Shown: piece by piece, positions 1 to 8,535 of the stretch
Numbering within the stretch: position 1 is the first letter of the stretch
Layout: each line of letters starts with the position of its first letter
DNA from: Chamaesiphon minutus PCC 6605
Lineage (GTDB): Bacteria; Cyanobacteriota; Cyanobacteriia; Cyanobacteriales; Chamaesiphonaceae
Reading direction: 5' to 3'
DNA: 64,000 nt
Assembly: GCF_000317145.1 (NCBI RefSeq)
Contig: NC_019697.1
Location: 3,816,385-3,880,384 of the forward strand
Notes under the pieces: model-generated
Told to the model about the DNA's origin: nothing
Databases searched by the model: none
Seen by the model: the letters and a program-made list of their open reading frames with translations, nothing else
Program-made: the position numbers and the translations under genes

Positions 1-8
1 ATTGAATC

Positions 9-938
9 TTAACCCAGATAGCGCAACTCCATTACTTCTTCTGCGGACAATTCCCAACCCACAGCACCAGCATTTTGCTCCACCTGAGTGGCAGTTTTAA
101 TCCCTGGAATCGGAATTACACCTGGCTGACACATCAACCAATTAAGGGCCACTTGAGCGGGAGTTTTGGAATACTTATCGCCCAGTTCTGTAAGCTTAGT
201 TAAGACTGGTTGCAGTTTCTGCAATCCAGCCGTCTGAAAGCGTTTGTCGAGACTGCGCGCGCCAGTAGGCGGGTTGCTAGCGGTATACTTACCTGTTAAT
301 AGTCCTTGTGCTAGAGGACTATACGCTAAAATTGTTACATTCAGCTCGCGAGCGGCAGCTAGTACCCCATTCGTTTCAATTTCGCGGGTAATCAGCGAAT
401 AGCGCATTTGATTGACAGCTAAAGGCACGCCGCGCCGAGCTAGCAACCGATGAGCTTCGCGGAGTTGTTGAGCACTATAGTTGCTCACCCCGACAGCCTT
501 AATTCGCCCCTGCTCTACTTCGTCCGCTAGTGCATCCATCAACCCTTCTTGACTCAAAAATGACGGAGCCGGAAAATGGACTTGATAGAGATCGATCGAA
601 GGCATTTTCAGACGTTTGAGACTGTTAGTAACAGCATCGGCGACATCTTCTTTGCGAAATCGCCATGGGAGCGGCATGTATTTAGTCGCAATTTGGGTGG
701 TCGCGTGAGTTTCTTTAACAAATTTACCGATTAGTTCTTCAGACTTGCCCAAGCCATACACTTCAGCGGTATCTAGAAAGGTAATTCCTCGATCGACTGC
801 GGCTTGAAAAGCCTGCCGCAACTCCATTTCGCCGTAATCCTTACCATACCCCCAAAAGAGAGAATCACCCCAAGCCCAGGTGCCAAATCCGATCGGTGTC
901 ACTTCAATGCCAGTATTACCCAGGATAGTCGTTGCCAT
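9..938 (-). CDS. aldo/keto reductase
   Basis: This 309-aa soluble protein of the aldo/keto reductase family should fold as a single TIM barrel and reduce carbonyl substrates with NAD(P)H in the cytoplasm. The usual catalytic tetrad is readable: D56 and Y61 in FLDTAEVYG, K86 in ATKY and H121 in YQVHFP. The C-terminal half has the cofactor-binding region ending in PGVIPIPG. The ATG at 936-938 gives a normal N-terminus with a beta-strand followed by IGFGTWAWG. Family membership is secure. The substrate cannot be told from sequence. It is a lone gene, with no partner on the same strand inside the window. Confidence 0.93.
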   Translation of the reverse strand: MATTILGNTGIEVTPIGFGTWAWGDSLFWGYGKDYGEMELRQAFQAAVDRGITFLDTAEVYGLGKSEELIGKFVKETHATTQIATKYMPLPWRFRKEDVADAVTNSLKRLKMPSIDLYQVHFPAPSFLSQEGLMDALADEVEQGRIKAVGVSNYSAQQLREAHRLLARRGVPLAVNQMRYSLITREIETNGVLAAARELNVTILAYSPLAQGLLTGKYTASNPPTGARSLDKRFQTAGLQKLQPVLTKLTELGDKYSKTPAQVALNWLMCQPGVIPIPGIKTATQVEQNAGAVGWELSAEEVMELRYLG

Positions 939-1161
939 ATATTAAGGAAAAGTAGGAAGAATATCCCTTAATTTTAACGAAAACGCTATTGGTACATAAT
1001 TTTCTCGATCGCGCTCAATCTGATTATTAGTAACCGTAACCCTTTCGCGATGCTAATTTTTGCGATCTTTGCCGCGATCGACATCCAGTATTGTAGCAGC
1101 AAATAACTTTGCTCAGCGCGATCGAGTGACACGATGCGATCCAAATTTACCAGATGAATTT

Positions 1162-1674
1162 ATGGCTAATATTTTCCAAACAGCTTTATCTACTCTCGTC
1201 GCTAAGTTTGAAAAACCACATAAATATCGTGCGATCCGAGTTTACGCTCGCCGGATCGGACGATTATTACAGGCTAAATATGGCAAACAAGAAACCTATA
1301 CTCCCATTCAAGTCAAAACTACCATTGTCGAATGGGGATATACTACTAATTACGATTGTTTTGGACTAGCGATGTATTGTAATGAGCTTGATTTTACTGA
1401 ATATCATCGCGCCAGCGGTGAATCTTATAATTATGCTGCGATGCGCGGCGAAATCGGCAATTGTTTGTTCGGTACAAATGTAGATTTTAGTCCGTCTAGT
1501 TTAATCGACACAGATTTTAGTTTTGACGCGACTGGACACCATCATGATGCTGGTAGCCATTCGCATATAGACACCCACGATCTCCACCATTATGGTGGAT
1601 CGGCCGAGCTGGGACACACCCACGATAATTGCGGCGGACATGCTGGTGGGGATTTTGGTGGGGGATGGGATTAG
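1162..1674 (+). CDS. hypothetical protein with His/Gly-rich C-terminal tail
   Basis: The reading frame is open from 1060, but the ATG at 1162 (MANIFQTALSTL) gives the more natural start, because the upstream residues look like random translation of HIP1-rich DNA. The protein is then 170 aa. Residues 1-100 form a helical domain with basic patches (KYRAIRVYARRIGRLL, then KYGKQETYTPIQVKTT). This resembles small cyanobacterial conserved proteins of unknown function, a comparison made from memory. The last 50 residues are rich in His, Asp and Gly, with many HxH pairs and a final GGDFGGGWD. A tail of this kind could bind divalent metals; that is inference. No signal peptide is seen. I do not recognise a function. 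Confidence 0.7.
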   Translation: MANIFQTALSTLVAKFEKPHKYRAIRVYARRIGRLLQAKYGKQETYTPIQVKTTIVEWGYTTNYDCFGLAMYCNELDFTEYHRASGESYNYAAMRGEIGNCLFGTNVDFSPSSLIDTDFSFDATGHHHDAGSHSHIDTHDLHHYGGSAELGHTHDNCGGHAGGDFGGGWD

Positions 1675-1856
1675 GATTTTAGATAGCGCAACTTGGCGAA
1701 AAATGCCGATCGTGCGGTCATTTAGCATGACAAAGAGCAAATACTAAAACAGTGGCTTGAGGGCAAATTATCGACTGTTACTATCATCATTAGCATTATA
1801 ATATCCGCAGGCTAACGCTTCAAATTGCCCGGTGGTGGCATAATTTTAGTAGCACT

Positions 1857-3053
1857 ATGGACGATAGATTTTCCAGTGAAACAGTTATAAAATCGATCGA
1901 TCTTGAGTGGGAGCAACAACGGGCGTGGGTGGAAATCGATCGAGCTGCGCTGGTGCATAATGTCCGTCAGGTGAGAAGTTTGCTCAAACCCGATACCCAA
2001 ATGATGGCAGTAGTCAAAGCCGATGCTTACGGGCATGGTGCGATCGATGTCGCTCGGACTCTAGTAGCTGCTGGTGTCGATTGGTTGGCGGTGGCGACGG
2101 TGCCAGAAGGGATCGAACTTAGAGCAGCCGGAATTGTCGCACCGATTTTGTTGCTGGGTGCGATCCATACTGACATTCAAGTTCGCGCGATCGTCCAGTG
2201 GAATCTGCAACCCACAATCTGTACTATTCCTCAAGCAATTACGATCTCAAAATCTGTCGCCGCATTAAATTTAGATAAACCTCTGAATATTCATCTCAAA
2301 CTCGATACGGGGATGTCCAGATTGGGAGCAAATTGGCAGCAGGCGGAGACTTTTTATCGTGAGGTGAGTAGTTTGCCGTATTTGAAAATCGGTAGCTTAT
2401 ACTCGCATTTGGCCACCGCTGATGCGATCGATCGGACGGTAATGGACATGCAACTCGATCGTTTCGCCCGATCGATTGCGGCAATTGAGAATGCTGGCTA
2501 TGCGCCGCCTTTACTACATTTAGCAAATTCCGCAGGCATTTTAACGACCGATCGATCGCATTACCAATTAGTGCGACCGGGGTTAATTTTATATGGATTG
2601 TGCCCAGCACCACACTTGCAGTCAAAAATCGACCTTCAGCCAGTACTGAGTGTCAAAGCCAGAGTCAGTCAAGTTAAAGAAATTACAGCGGGAACTGGCG
2701 TCAGTTACGGATATCGGTTTATTGCCGATCGAGATATGCAAATAGCAGTTATTGAAATCGGCTATGCAGACGGCGTCCCGCGTCGATTGTCGAATCGGAT
2801 GCAAGCGATCGTTAGAGGGCAACTCGTACCTCAAATCGGCACGATTACGATGGATCGACTAATGTTAGATGTCAGTCAGATCCCCGATCTTCAGGTAGAC
2901 GAGATCGTCACAATTTTGGGAAGAGATGGCAGCGTATATATTAGCGCGGATGACTGGGCAAATGAGGTAGAGACGATCTCTTGGGAAATTCTGTGTGGAT
3001 TTAAGCCGCGATTGCCGCGCGCTAACAAGGACGAGGAACCAAAGAATGCCTAG
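1857..3053 (+). CDS. alr: alanine racemase
   Basis: Pyridoxal-phosphate enzyme that interconverts L- and D-alanine to supply D-Ala for peptidoglycan, in the cytoplasm. The N-terminal barrel has the PLP lysine K54 in AVVKADAYGHG. The C-terminal beta domain has the second catalytic base Y284 in TGVSYGYRF, followed by IGYADGVPRR. Length (398 aa) is normal, with roughly 15-20 extra residues before the usual WVEIDRAALVHN start of the fold. The ATG at 1857 lies 181 bases after the preceding gene and no strong Shine-Dalgarno sequence is obvious. The gene appears monocistronic. Confidence 0.96.
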   Translation: MDDRFSSETVIKSIDLEWEQQRAWVEIDRAALVHNVRQVRSLLKPDTQMMAVVKADAYGHGAIDVARTLVAAGVDWLAVATVPEGIELRAAGIVAPILLLGAIHTDIQVRAIVQWNLQPTICTIPQAITISKSVAALNLDKPLNIHLKLDTGMSRLGANWQQAETFYREVSSLPYLKIGSLYSHLATADAIDRTVMDMQLDRFARSIAAIENAGYAPPLLHLANSAGILTTDRSHYQLVRPGLILYGLCPAPHLQSKIDLQPVLSVKARVSQVKEITAGTGVSYGYRFIADRDMQIAVIEIGYADGVPRRLSNRMQAIVRGQLVPQIGTITMDRLMLDVSQIPDLQVDEIVTILGRDGSVYISADDWANEVETISWEILCGFKPRLPRANKDEEPKNA

Positions 3054-3230
3054 AAGTTATGTTTCTGAGTAAGATTTTGAGAGTAATCAGGTGTTAAGCT
3101 TAGTAATGAACCCCACATTTTACCTGCTTTTCACTCCACCGCAGTTGTGACAATTGCGATCGGGTGATAAAAATAGTGTAAATGTTTTTAGGTAAGTCAC
3201 ATTACCAAAATGTTAATAAATATCAAAGGC

Positions 3231-3237
3231 AAGGAGG
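3231..3237 (+). promoter_or_regulatory. Shine-Dalgarno site fixing a GTG start
   Basis: AAGGAGG lies 9 bases before the GTG at 3247 and is one of the strongest ribosome-binding sites in the window. It supports GTG rather than a later ATG as the start of the following gene. Confidence 0.8.
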
Positions 3238-3246
3238 CGATCGCGA

Positions 3247-4056
3247 GTGGACGAGTCTTATCATACTTATCTCAACCGCGTGGCAAAAATGACCCTACCC
3301 GCCACCTACGAGTCTCAAATCAAAAATATTCAAGAATCGCCTAAATTTCGATTGACAGCGGCTGGAACTCGCGAACCTGTACCTTTTCCGGGATATTCGG
3401 CGATCACGCCCCCAGGAGCGGAAGATCGTGCTAATAGTGAAGTTTTTAAAGAGCTAGCAGCCTGTCAGCAACACCTAGTCAAGACCCTGGAACCGGATTT
3501 ATTAGTTTTAGTGGATCCTGCTAGTTTTCACTTCACTCTAGCCGATCTGATTTGGGATAGTGCTTATCGGGGGGCAACTGAAGCCAATACTGACTTTGAG
3601 AGTGAATTAGTCGATCGCATTGAAGATAGTTTTAAAATCTATCAAAATTCGATTGTCGATACTACTCCCATTCGTTGGCAAATTATGGGATTGACAGTCA
3701 GACCTCGCGCGATTGAAGTAAGTTTAGTACCTAAAGATGAGTATAGTTACGATCGCATTATCGCTTTTAGACGGGCTATTTATCAAAATTCTAGCTTGAT
3801 TTCCTTGGGCATCGAGCAGCAATATTATTTTACGGCACATACGACATTAGCTTATTTTGGTAATGTCGAGCCTCGTTCCGAGGGGCTGTGCCAACGGGAG
3901 CTCGATCGCGCGCGATTGAGTGATACTCTTCAAGAATACAATATGCACTGGCTCGATCGTCCTCAAGAAATTATTCTCTCCGAAGGACAGTTGCGAAACT
4001 TTACAGATATGTATACCTACGAACGAAAACCACATTTCCCGATCGTGAAATTGTAG
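3247..4056 (+). CDS. 2H-phosphoesterase-like protein (DUF1868-like)
   Basis: A 269-aa protein with the two H-x-T/S motifs of the 2H phosphoesterase superfamily: H95-F-T97 in ASFHFTLADL and H198-T-T200 in FTAHTTLAYFG. Between them is a domain-typical block (RWQIMGLTVRPRAIEVSLVP). Known 2H enzymes act on cyclic phosphates or 2'-5' linkages in RNA and nucleotides; the substrate here is unknown. Motif spacing and the PFPGYSAITPP segment suggest the DUF1868-type branch, assigned from memory. The GTG start is set by a strong ribosome-binding site. The gene is followed directly by a terminator, so it is probably a single-gene unit. Confidence 0.75.
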   Translation: MDESYHTYLNRVAKMTLPATYESQIKNIQESPKFRLTAAGTREPVPFPGYSAITPPGAEDRANSEVFKELAACQQHLVKTLEPDLLVLVDPASFHFTLADLIWDSAYRGATEANTDFESELVDRIEDSFKIYQNSIVDTTPIRWQIMGLTVRPRAIEVSLVPKDEYSYDRIIAFRRAIYQNSSLISLGIEQQYYFTAHTTLAYFGNVEPRSEGLCQRELDRARLSDTLQEYNMHWLDRPQEIILSEGQLRNFTDMYTYERKPHFPIVKL

Positions 4057-4080
4057 GCAATCGCCCGCTTTTATTTAACT

Positions 4081-4114
4081 AAAAACGTTAGCCATTTTGG
4101 TTGGCGTTTTTTTA
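4081..4114 (+). terminator. rho-independent terminator after the 2H-like gene
   Basis: The segment aaaaacgttagcc pairs with ggttggcgttttt (with G-T wobbles) across a four-base loop and is followed by a run of seven T, 25 bases after the stop codon at 4056. Confidence 0.8.
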
Positions 4115-4134
4115 GTTAGAAAGCTAAGCTAAAC

Positions 4135-4159
4135 CCCCGATTTCTGCGAGAAGTCGGGG
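4135..4159. terminator. hairpin between convergent genes, likely the cpcF 3' end
   Basis: An 11-bp stem (ccccgatttct / agaagtcgggg) with a 3-base loop lies 15 bases beyond the cpcF stop on the minus strand. There is no long T-run, so it may act as a 3' stabilising hairpin rather than a true terminator. Confidence 0.5.
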
Positions 4160-4174
4160 CTGTGGGGCGATATT

Positions 4175-4993
4175 TTAATCTCCTTTAACAATTGCCGCAG
4201 CTAGATCGCGAAACTTATATGGATCTCCTTCCGGACGCGGTTGCTCTCGCCGCTTGCGTGCATAGAGCTTTTCTAATGTCTGTTGCCAATCGATCGCAAG
4301 CTGAGGTTCTAGTTCGGGTTGTTGGCTTAATATTTCGGTAATATATTCTTTAATCTCTTTTTGAGCGAGCCAGATTCGCGCAATTACCGCTAGATTTTCG
4401 TCGCTTTCAACCAATCGATCGAAATGTATCAAGATTTGACGGGTAAGATCGGGATTAGAAATGGTACTGGCGATCGCTAATTCTTGCAGTCCGGTAATTG
4501 CGGCATATCGCACCACCCACTCATGGTCTTGAGATACTTTCAATAATACTTCGATAACTTTACTCTGGGCGGGGGCAATCTGTTCTGGAGCTAATTCATC
4601 CCAATGAATGGTACCCAATCCTCTAGCCGCCGCACGCCTGACACTCAAGGCAAAGTCATTTGCTGCCGCATCTAATAATAAATCGATCGCTTGCGGATCG
4701 CCGATTCCTGCTAATGCTCTGAGTCCCCAGGCTCTAGCTCCATAATTATATCCATCCAACAACTCTAACAGAGGTGCGACCGCAGGCTTGCCGAGCGAAA
4801 TCAGTCCTTCTACCGCCGCTACTGCGGCACCAGGGTTATTGTAACCTAAAATAGCAATTAAGTTTGGTATGGCTGCTTCTAGCCGTGCCTGAGATAATTT
4901 TTCGACAGCCTCTACCATCCGAGAGGATGAATCTGCTTCTGAGATTGCCAACAGCAGGGATTTGAGTAAGTCAGGCTCGGTCATAATTGCCAA
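4175..4993 (-). CDS. cpcF: phycocyanobilin lyase subunit CpcF-like (HEAT repeats)
   Basis: CpcF forms a heterodimer with CpcE that attaches phycocyanobilin to Cys84 of the phycocyanin alpha subunit. The protein is built of HEAT-like helical repeats: residues about 25-60 (IPNLIAILGYNNPGAAVAAV), 65-100 (LLELLDGYNYGARAWGLRAL) and 110-140 (DFALSVRRAAARGLG). These match CpcF rather than CpcE as I remember the families. At 272 aa it is longer than typical CpcF (about 210 aa), with a charged C-terminal extension ending KFRDLAAAIVKGD. It lies downstream of cpcBA on the same strand, separated by a terminator. A PecF-like role is less likely because no phycoerythrocyanin genes are near. cpcE is not in the window. 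Confidence 0.85.
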   Translation of the reverse strand: MAIMTEPDLLKSLLLAISEADSSSRMVEAVEKLSQARLEAAIPNLIAILGYNNPGAAVAAVEGLISLGKPAVAPLLELLDGYNYGARAWGLRALAGIGDPQAIDLLLDAAANDFALSVRRAAARGLGTIHWDELAPEQIAPAQSKVIEVLLKVSQDHEWVVRYAAITGLQELAIASTISNPDLTRQILIHFDRLVESDENLAVIARIWLAQKEIKEYITEILSQQPELEPQLAIDWQQTLEKLYARKRREQPRPEGDPYKFRDLAAAIVKGD

Positions 4994-5144
4994 ATGGTTT
5001 GATGATTAGTTATTTCCCGCGCCTACCGAACAGTGAGGAAAAAACGAGAGTAATTCTGCTAAACCAGTCGAATATGTTCGGGTCTAATCTCATTTTACCA
5101 ACGATCGCCAGCCTAATCTCTGGCTCTAACAACTTAATCTAGAC

Positions 5145-5209
5145 AAAAAAATTCCCGAAGTCATTTCCCCTCATCAACGCAATTGCTGATGGACGGAAAC
5201 GACTTCGGG
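5145..5209 (-). terminator. terminator of cpcBA
   Basis: Reading the minus strand, a long bipartite hairpin has outer arms of 9 bp (cccgaagtc / gacttcggg on the plus strand) and an inner catca/tgatg stem. It is followed by a run of seven T (plus-strand A-run 5145-5151). It lies 17 bases after cpcA and probably gives the abundant cpcBA transcript its 3' end. Confidence 0.85.
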
Positions 5210-5225
5210 TCGATGACATTTGAGA

Positions 5226-5714
5226 CTAGCTCAAAGCATTAATCGCATAGTCGAGGTAAGAATTAGCTTCTACAGCAGCATCGCCAGACAAACCGTGGTT
5301 GGACTTGACATACTTCAGAGCTTCGATGTACCAGCTTGGGGATAAGTCGAAAGTTTTGTTGATTTCGGCCAAACCACCGAGGAGGTAATCATCCATCGGG
5401 CCAGTACCACCGACAACTAGGCAGTATGTGACCATCCGAATGTAGTAACCAATGTCGCGCACGCACTTGGCTTTACCAGTGGCGGTCGCGGCAAAGTTTG
5501 GCCCTTGCATGGTGGTGGTGTAAGGGAATTTTTGGTACACAGCATTAGCTGCACCACTTGCTAAGGAATCCGCTTTTTCGGTTAAACCTTTAGCTGCTGC
5601 CAAGCTAGCTGCGGCTTGACGAAAACGACCGAATGCTACTTGGAATTCGGTGCTGCTCAAAAAGCGACCTTGGGAATCAGCGGTGGCGACTGCTTCGGTT
5701 AATGGAGTTTTCAT
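5226..5714 (-). CDS. cpcA: C-phycocyanin alpha subunit
   Basis: Alpha chain of the phycobilisome rod protein phycocyanin. The start at 5714 gives exactly 162 aa, the usual length, beginning [16 protein letters not shown]; the open frame upstream to 5774 is not coding. The phycocyanobilin-binding Cys84 is present in [12 protein letters not shown]. The ending [14 protein letters not shown] is typical of CpcA and not of allophycocyanin or phycoerythrin alpha. It is the second gene of a cpcB-cpcA operon with a 67-base gap. Unlike many cyanobacteria, no rod-linker genes (cpcC, cpcD) follow. Confidence 0.97.
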   Translation of the reverse strand: MKTPLTEAVATADSQGRFLSSTEFQVAFGRFRQAAASLAAAKGLTEKADSLASGAANAVYQKFPYTTTMQGPNFAATATGKAKCVRDIGYYIRMVTYCLVVGGTGPMDDYLLGGLAEINKTFDLSPSWYIEALKYVKSNHGLSGDAAVEANSYLDYAINALS

Positions 5715-5781
5715 GACTGGTTCTAAATCTTTACAATGAATGGTTGGAGAACTGGAGCAATTAATTGGTGTCAATTAATGT

Positions 5782-6300
5782 TTAACCAACTGCTGCGGCA
5801 GCGCGATCGAAGTAACCTGCAACTTCAGACATCAGCGCGCTACAATCGCCGTTGGTGATGCCGTTTTTGTCAGCAGCAATGGCAATCGCGGCGTCTTTCA
5901 TTTTTTGAACGCCAGCAGCGACTGAAGATCCAGGAGTACCCAGTGCGAGGTAAGTTTCGCGTAAACCATTCAAACAACGGTCGTCGAGTACGGAAGCATC
6001 GCCAGCGAAGATCGCGTAAGTGACGTAGCGTAAGATGATTTCCATGTCGCGCAAGCAAGCTGCCATGCGGCGGCTGGTGTAGGCGTTACCACCTGGTGCA
6101 ATCAGGTTGGGTTGCTCGGCAAATAGCGCGCGTGCTGCGTTAGCGACGATGGTGGAGGAGTTGGACGTGATCCGGTTGACTGTATCCATCCGTTTGTTGC
6201 CATCAGCAACCATTGCTGCTAGTGCATCTAATTGTCCGGCACTGATGTATTGACCTTGGGCGTCTGCTTGGGCGACAACCTTAGAAAATCCGTCTAACAT
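5782..6300 (-). CDS. cpcB: C-phycocyanin beta subunit
   Basis: Beta chain of phycocyanin. The start at 6300 ([16 protein letters not shown]) gives exactly 172 aa, the family length; a longer in-frame extension to 6357 is rejected. Both bilin-attachment cysteines are visible: C82 in [13 protein letters not shown] (consensus Cys84) and C153 in [11 protein letters not shown] (consensus Cys155). N72 in APGGNAY is the usual methyl-asparagine site. An AAAAGGA Shine-Dalgarno (6310-6316 on the minus strand) lies 9 bases before the start. It is the first gene of the cpcBA operon, transcribed leftward into cpcA. Confidence 0.97.
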   Translation of the reverse strand: MLDGFSKVVAQADAQGQYISAGQLDALAAMVADGNKRMDTVNRITSNSSTIVANAARALFAEQPNLIAPGGNAYTSRRMAACLRDMEIILRYVTYAIFAGDASVLDDRCLNGLRETYLALGTPGSSVAAGVQKMKDAAIAIAADKNGITNGDCSALMSEVAGYFDRAAAAVG

Positions 6301-6609
6301 ATATTTAAATCCTTTTATTCCGTTTAATAGTTTTGCGAGTCTACTTATTAAACTCAAGTTGCGCCAGTGGCGTAATATAGCTTAATAACTTTAGGAAAAC
6401 TCTCGTATTAATATGAGAGGCTAATCACTTTGCACTAGTTGTCACGTAAGCTAGCTTCTAGCAAGCGCGATTACCTATTAAGTTAAGTTATACAATGTTA
6501 TATAAAGCCCTATCTGATTTTTATCATTTTTGTTACAAACGTTAATATTAGCTAGCCGTCCTGCTTCCAATCTAAATAATAGGTACCATAGTTACACCAC
6601 TTTTGCGCC
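6301..6609 (-). promoter_or_regulatory. cpcBA upstream region and 5' leader
   Basis: About 310 bases without a gene. It must contain the promoter and long leader usual for cpcB. It is AT-rich with T-rich tracts around 6480-6540. Apart from the Shine-Dalgarno at 6310-6316, I cannot assign -10/-35 boxes with confidence. Confidence 0.5.
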
Positions 6610-6774
6610 GTGAGCACAAAAAAAAATCGCCTAAATGTCTCTCTCGATCCGATCGAACGCCAGAAGCTCGAAAAATTAGCTGCGGACTCTGGACTCTCGC
6701 TGTCGCGCACGATCGCGCAATTGATTCGCAAGGCTAAGAGCAAGCCAAAAGAGGAAGATCCCTCCGATAGTTAA
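6610..6774 (+). CDS. small ribbon-helix-helix protein
   Basis: A GTG-started 54-codon frame too short for most gene callers. The translation contains a clear ribbon-helix-helix (CopG/Arc-type) pattern: a beta-strand RLNVSLDP, then helix IERQKLEKLAADSG, then helix SLSRTIAQLIRKAK, and a charged tail ending in SDS. Such proteins are usually dimeric DNA-binding regulators or antitoxins. No toxin gene is adjacent, and no good ribosome-binding site precedes the GTG. An in-frame stop at 6589 rules out a longer protein. The gene stops right at a strong hairpin. Fold call is fairly sure; role unknown. Confidence 0.6.
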   Translation: MSTKKNRLNVSLDPIERQKLEKLAADSGLSLSRTIAQLIRKAKSKPKEEDPSDS

Positions 6775-6775
6775 A

Positions 6776-6806
6776 AAACCCAGCTTCTGGTATAGAAGCT
6801 GGGTTT
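6776..6806. terminator. bidirectional terminator
   Basis: Perfect 13-bp stem (aaacccagcttct / agaagctgggttt) with a 5-base loop, between the plus-strand small regulator and the convergent minus-strand permease. A and T tails on both sides suit termination from both directions. Confidence 0.85.
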
Positions 6807-6828
6807 ATGGCGTCAATCGTCCTAAAGA

Positions 6829-8475
6829 TTAACTACTATGAGCCAGTAACTCTTTGGTTTGCGATTGGCCGCTAACTTGTAATTTACGTTGTAATTGGCG
6901 AGTTAAACCAGCAAAGATGGCTAACTGAGCGGCAAATGTCGCTAAGATACTGCCCCCAGCGAGTTGCATGATGCCGACAGGTGCTAAGGGCGAAAATAAC
7001 AATAGAATCGCAGCAAAGCCACTCGGATTGTGGAAAGGCGATAATACAAAAGCACCGACGATCGGTAAAAACATCGTAGTAACTACGATCGCGATAATCC
7101 AGACATTGCGTTTCTTTTGCTTGAGGAATAAACCTAAATGCGCGATCGCGGCATAAATTAAAATTAGACTAGCTGCCAAACAGGTTCCGGCGAGAAACCG
7201 GATGCCAGTACTAGAGGTTTTGAAGGCAGTCATCCCGATCGGCAACCATAGTAACATTGCCATACCGATATTCATCGCGATCGCTAGCATTGCTGGACTG
7301 CTATCTTTAAACATCAAGTCTTGAAAGAGGTCGCGTTGCCAAAATGGACGGCTCTTTTGAGCGGCGCGTTCGCGACGATAGCGGCTCCAGTCCAGCAATG
7401 CTTGCTTGCCAGGTAACAACATGGGAATCGATACCAATAGTGCCAAAAAGTCTACAACTGCCCAGGCCACGATCGTTCCTTCTTTGGAATAATAGCTTTG
7501 AGGAATTAATGGCACCACAAATCCGGCAATCCAGATTTGTAAGCATAAATTGGTGAGATAACTCTGCGGTTTGCTAATTGCAGTAGCGGTAGGATTGAGA
7601 TAGCGACGCTCTAAAGCTTGCCAGACACCATAGCTCGCCACCAGACAGCAGCCAATCCCAAAAGCATAAAATAACATCACATTGTTGAAAATTGGCAATC
7701 CGAACCAAGATAGCTGAGTAGGCCCATCTAGCCAACTATCCCGATTGACGATCGCAGATGCAAAAGCATTAACCGCTAGAATTGGCAAACAGACTGGATA
7801 AGCAACAACTAACACAGTAACGATCGCTTGCACGCCACCAAGTAAAACGTACAATACCGCCGCACTAGACATTAGAAACCAGAAGCAAGAAATCGTCACA
7901 TACCAGCTTGCCAGCAATAAAGTACTCGCACCAGCGGTGTATCCTGCCACAATATGCAATGGCAATGCGGCGAGTGCCGCCAGATATATCAAGCTCGGTA
8001 CGCCTAAAATTTTGCCGATAAAAATTGTCCGTGCTGATTGCGGACTGAGCCGAATAAAGTTGAGGGTACCCCGCTTTTCTTCTTGAACTAAGTCAGCAAC
8101 TAATGTATAAACAGAGCCAAGAATTAAACCTAGAGGCAAAAGCCAACTCATCGCAATAAAGACATCAGACCACCAGGTTTGCCAGTTAATTAAAAATTCA
8201 CCAGCTCCATTTAAGCGGCAATAGCTACCGTAACTTTTGTAGCCATTAGGCAACATTTCGCAGTAACGGTTGTAAATTTCGCGTGCCGATTTACCAACTG
8301 GCGTTAGGTCTGGTACTGGAAGCTGACTATTGAAATACATCAAGACAAACACTTGAATGACTACAGCCGCTCCCAAAGCAATCCCCAGATTGCGGATGGT
8401 CAAACGTTCTTTAAGTTCTCGAAATATTTGGGGGTTCGAGTCACCCACTCGATCGACTATTTTAGCTAGTACCAT
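6829..8475 (-). CDS. ABC transporter permease (second of a pair)
   Basis: A 548-aa integral membrane protein with about 12 hydrophobic segments and a large loop near residues 60-100. It is the last gene of an operon ATPase - permease - permease and is clearly a paralogue of the preceding permease. Both start with a conserved amphipathic stretch (IVDRVGDSNPQIFRELKERL here) and share EEKRGTLNFIRLSPQSAR after the second membrane segment, a pattern of ABC-2-type exporters. The two permeases probably form a heterodimer with a dimer of the ATPase. Substrate unknown. The ATG at 8475 lies 60 bases after the previous stop. Confidence 0.85.
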   Translation of the reverse strand: MVLAKIVDRVGDSNPQIFRELKERLTIRNLGIALGAAVVIQVFVLMYFNSQLPVPDLTPVGKSAREIYNRYCEMLPNGYKSYGSYCRLNGAGEFLINWQTWWSDVFIAMSWLLPLGLILGSVYTLVADLVQEEKRGTLNFIRLSPQSARTIFIGKILGVPSLIYLAALAALPLHIVAGYTAGASTLLLASWYVTISCFWFLMSSAAVLYVLLGGVQAIVTVLVVAYPVCLPILAVNAFASAIVNRDSWLDGPTQLSWFGLPIFNNVMLFYAFGIGCCLVASYGVWQALERRYLNPTATAISKPQSYLTNLCLQIWIAGFVVPLIPQSYYSKEGTIVAWAVVDFLALLVSIPMLLPGKQALLDWSRYRRERAAQKSRPFWQRDLFQDLMFKDSSPAMLAIAMNIGMAMLLWLPIGMTAFKTSSTGIRFLAGTCLAASLILIYAAIAHLGLFLKQKKRNVWIIAIVVTTMFLPIVGAFVLSPFHNPSGFAAILLLFSPLAPVGIMQLAGGSILATFAAQLAIFAGLTRQLQRKLQVSGQSQTKELLAHSS

Positions 8476-8535
8476 ATTTATAAATCTCCGTGAAATTATT
8501 GATAATTAATTGAGCGATCGCGAATAATTTTCACC

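Noticed and set aside
5226-6300. Phycoerythrin or phycoerythrocyanin instead of phycocyanin
   Set aside because: Lengths (162 and 172 aa), Cys positions and sequence motifs fit phycocyanin alpha and beta.
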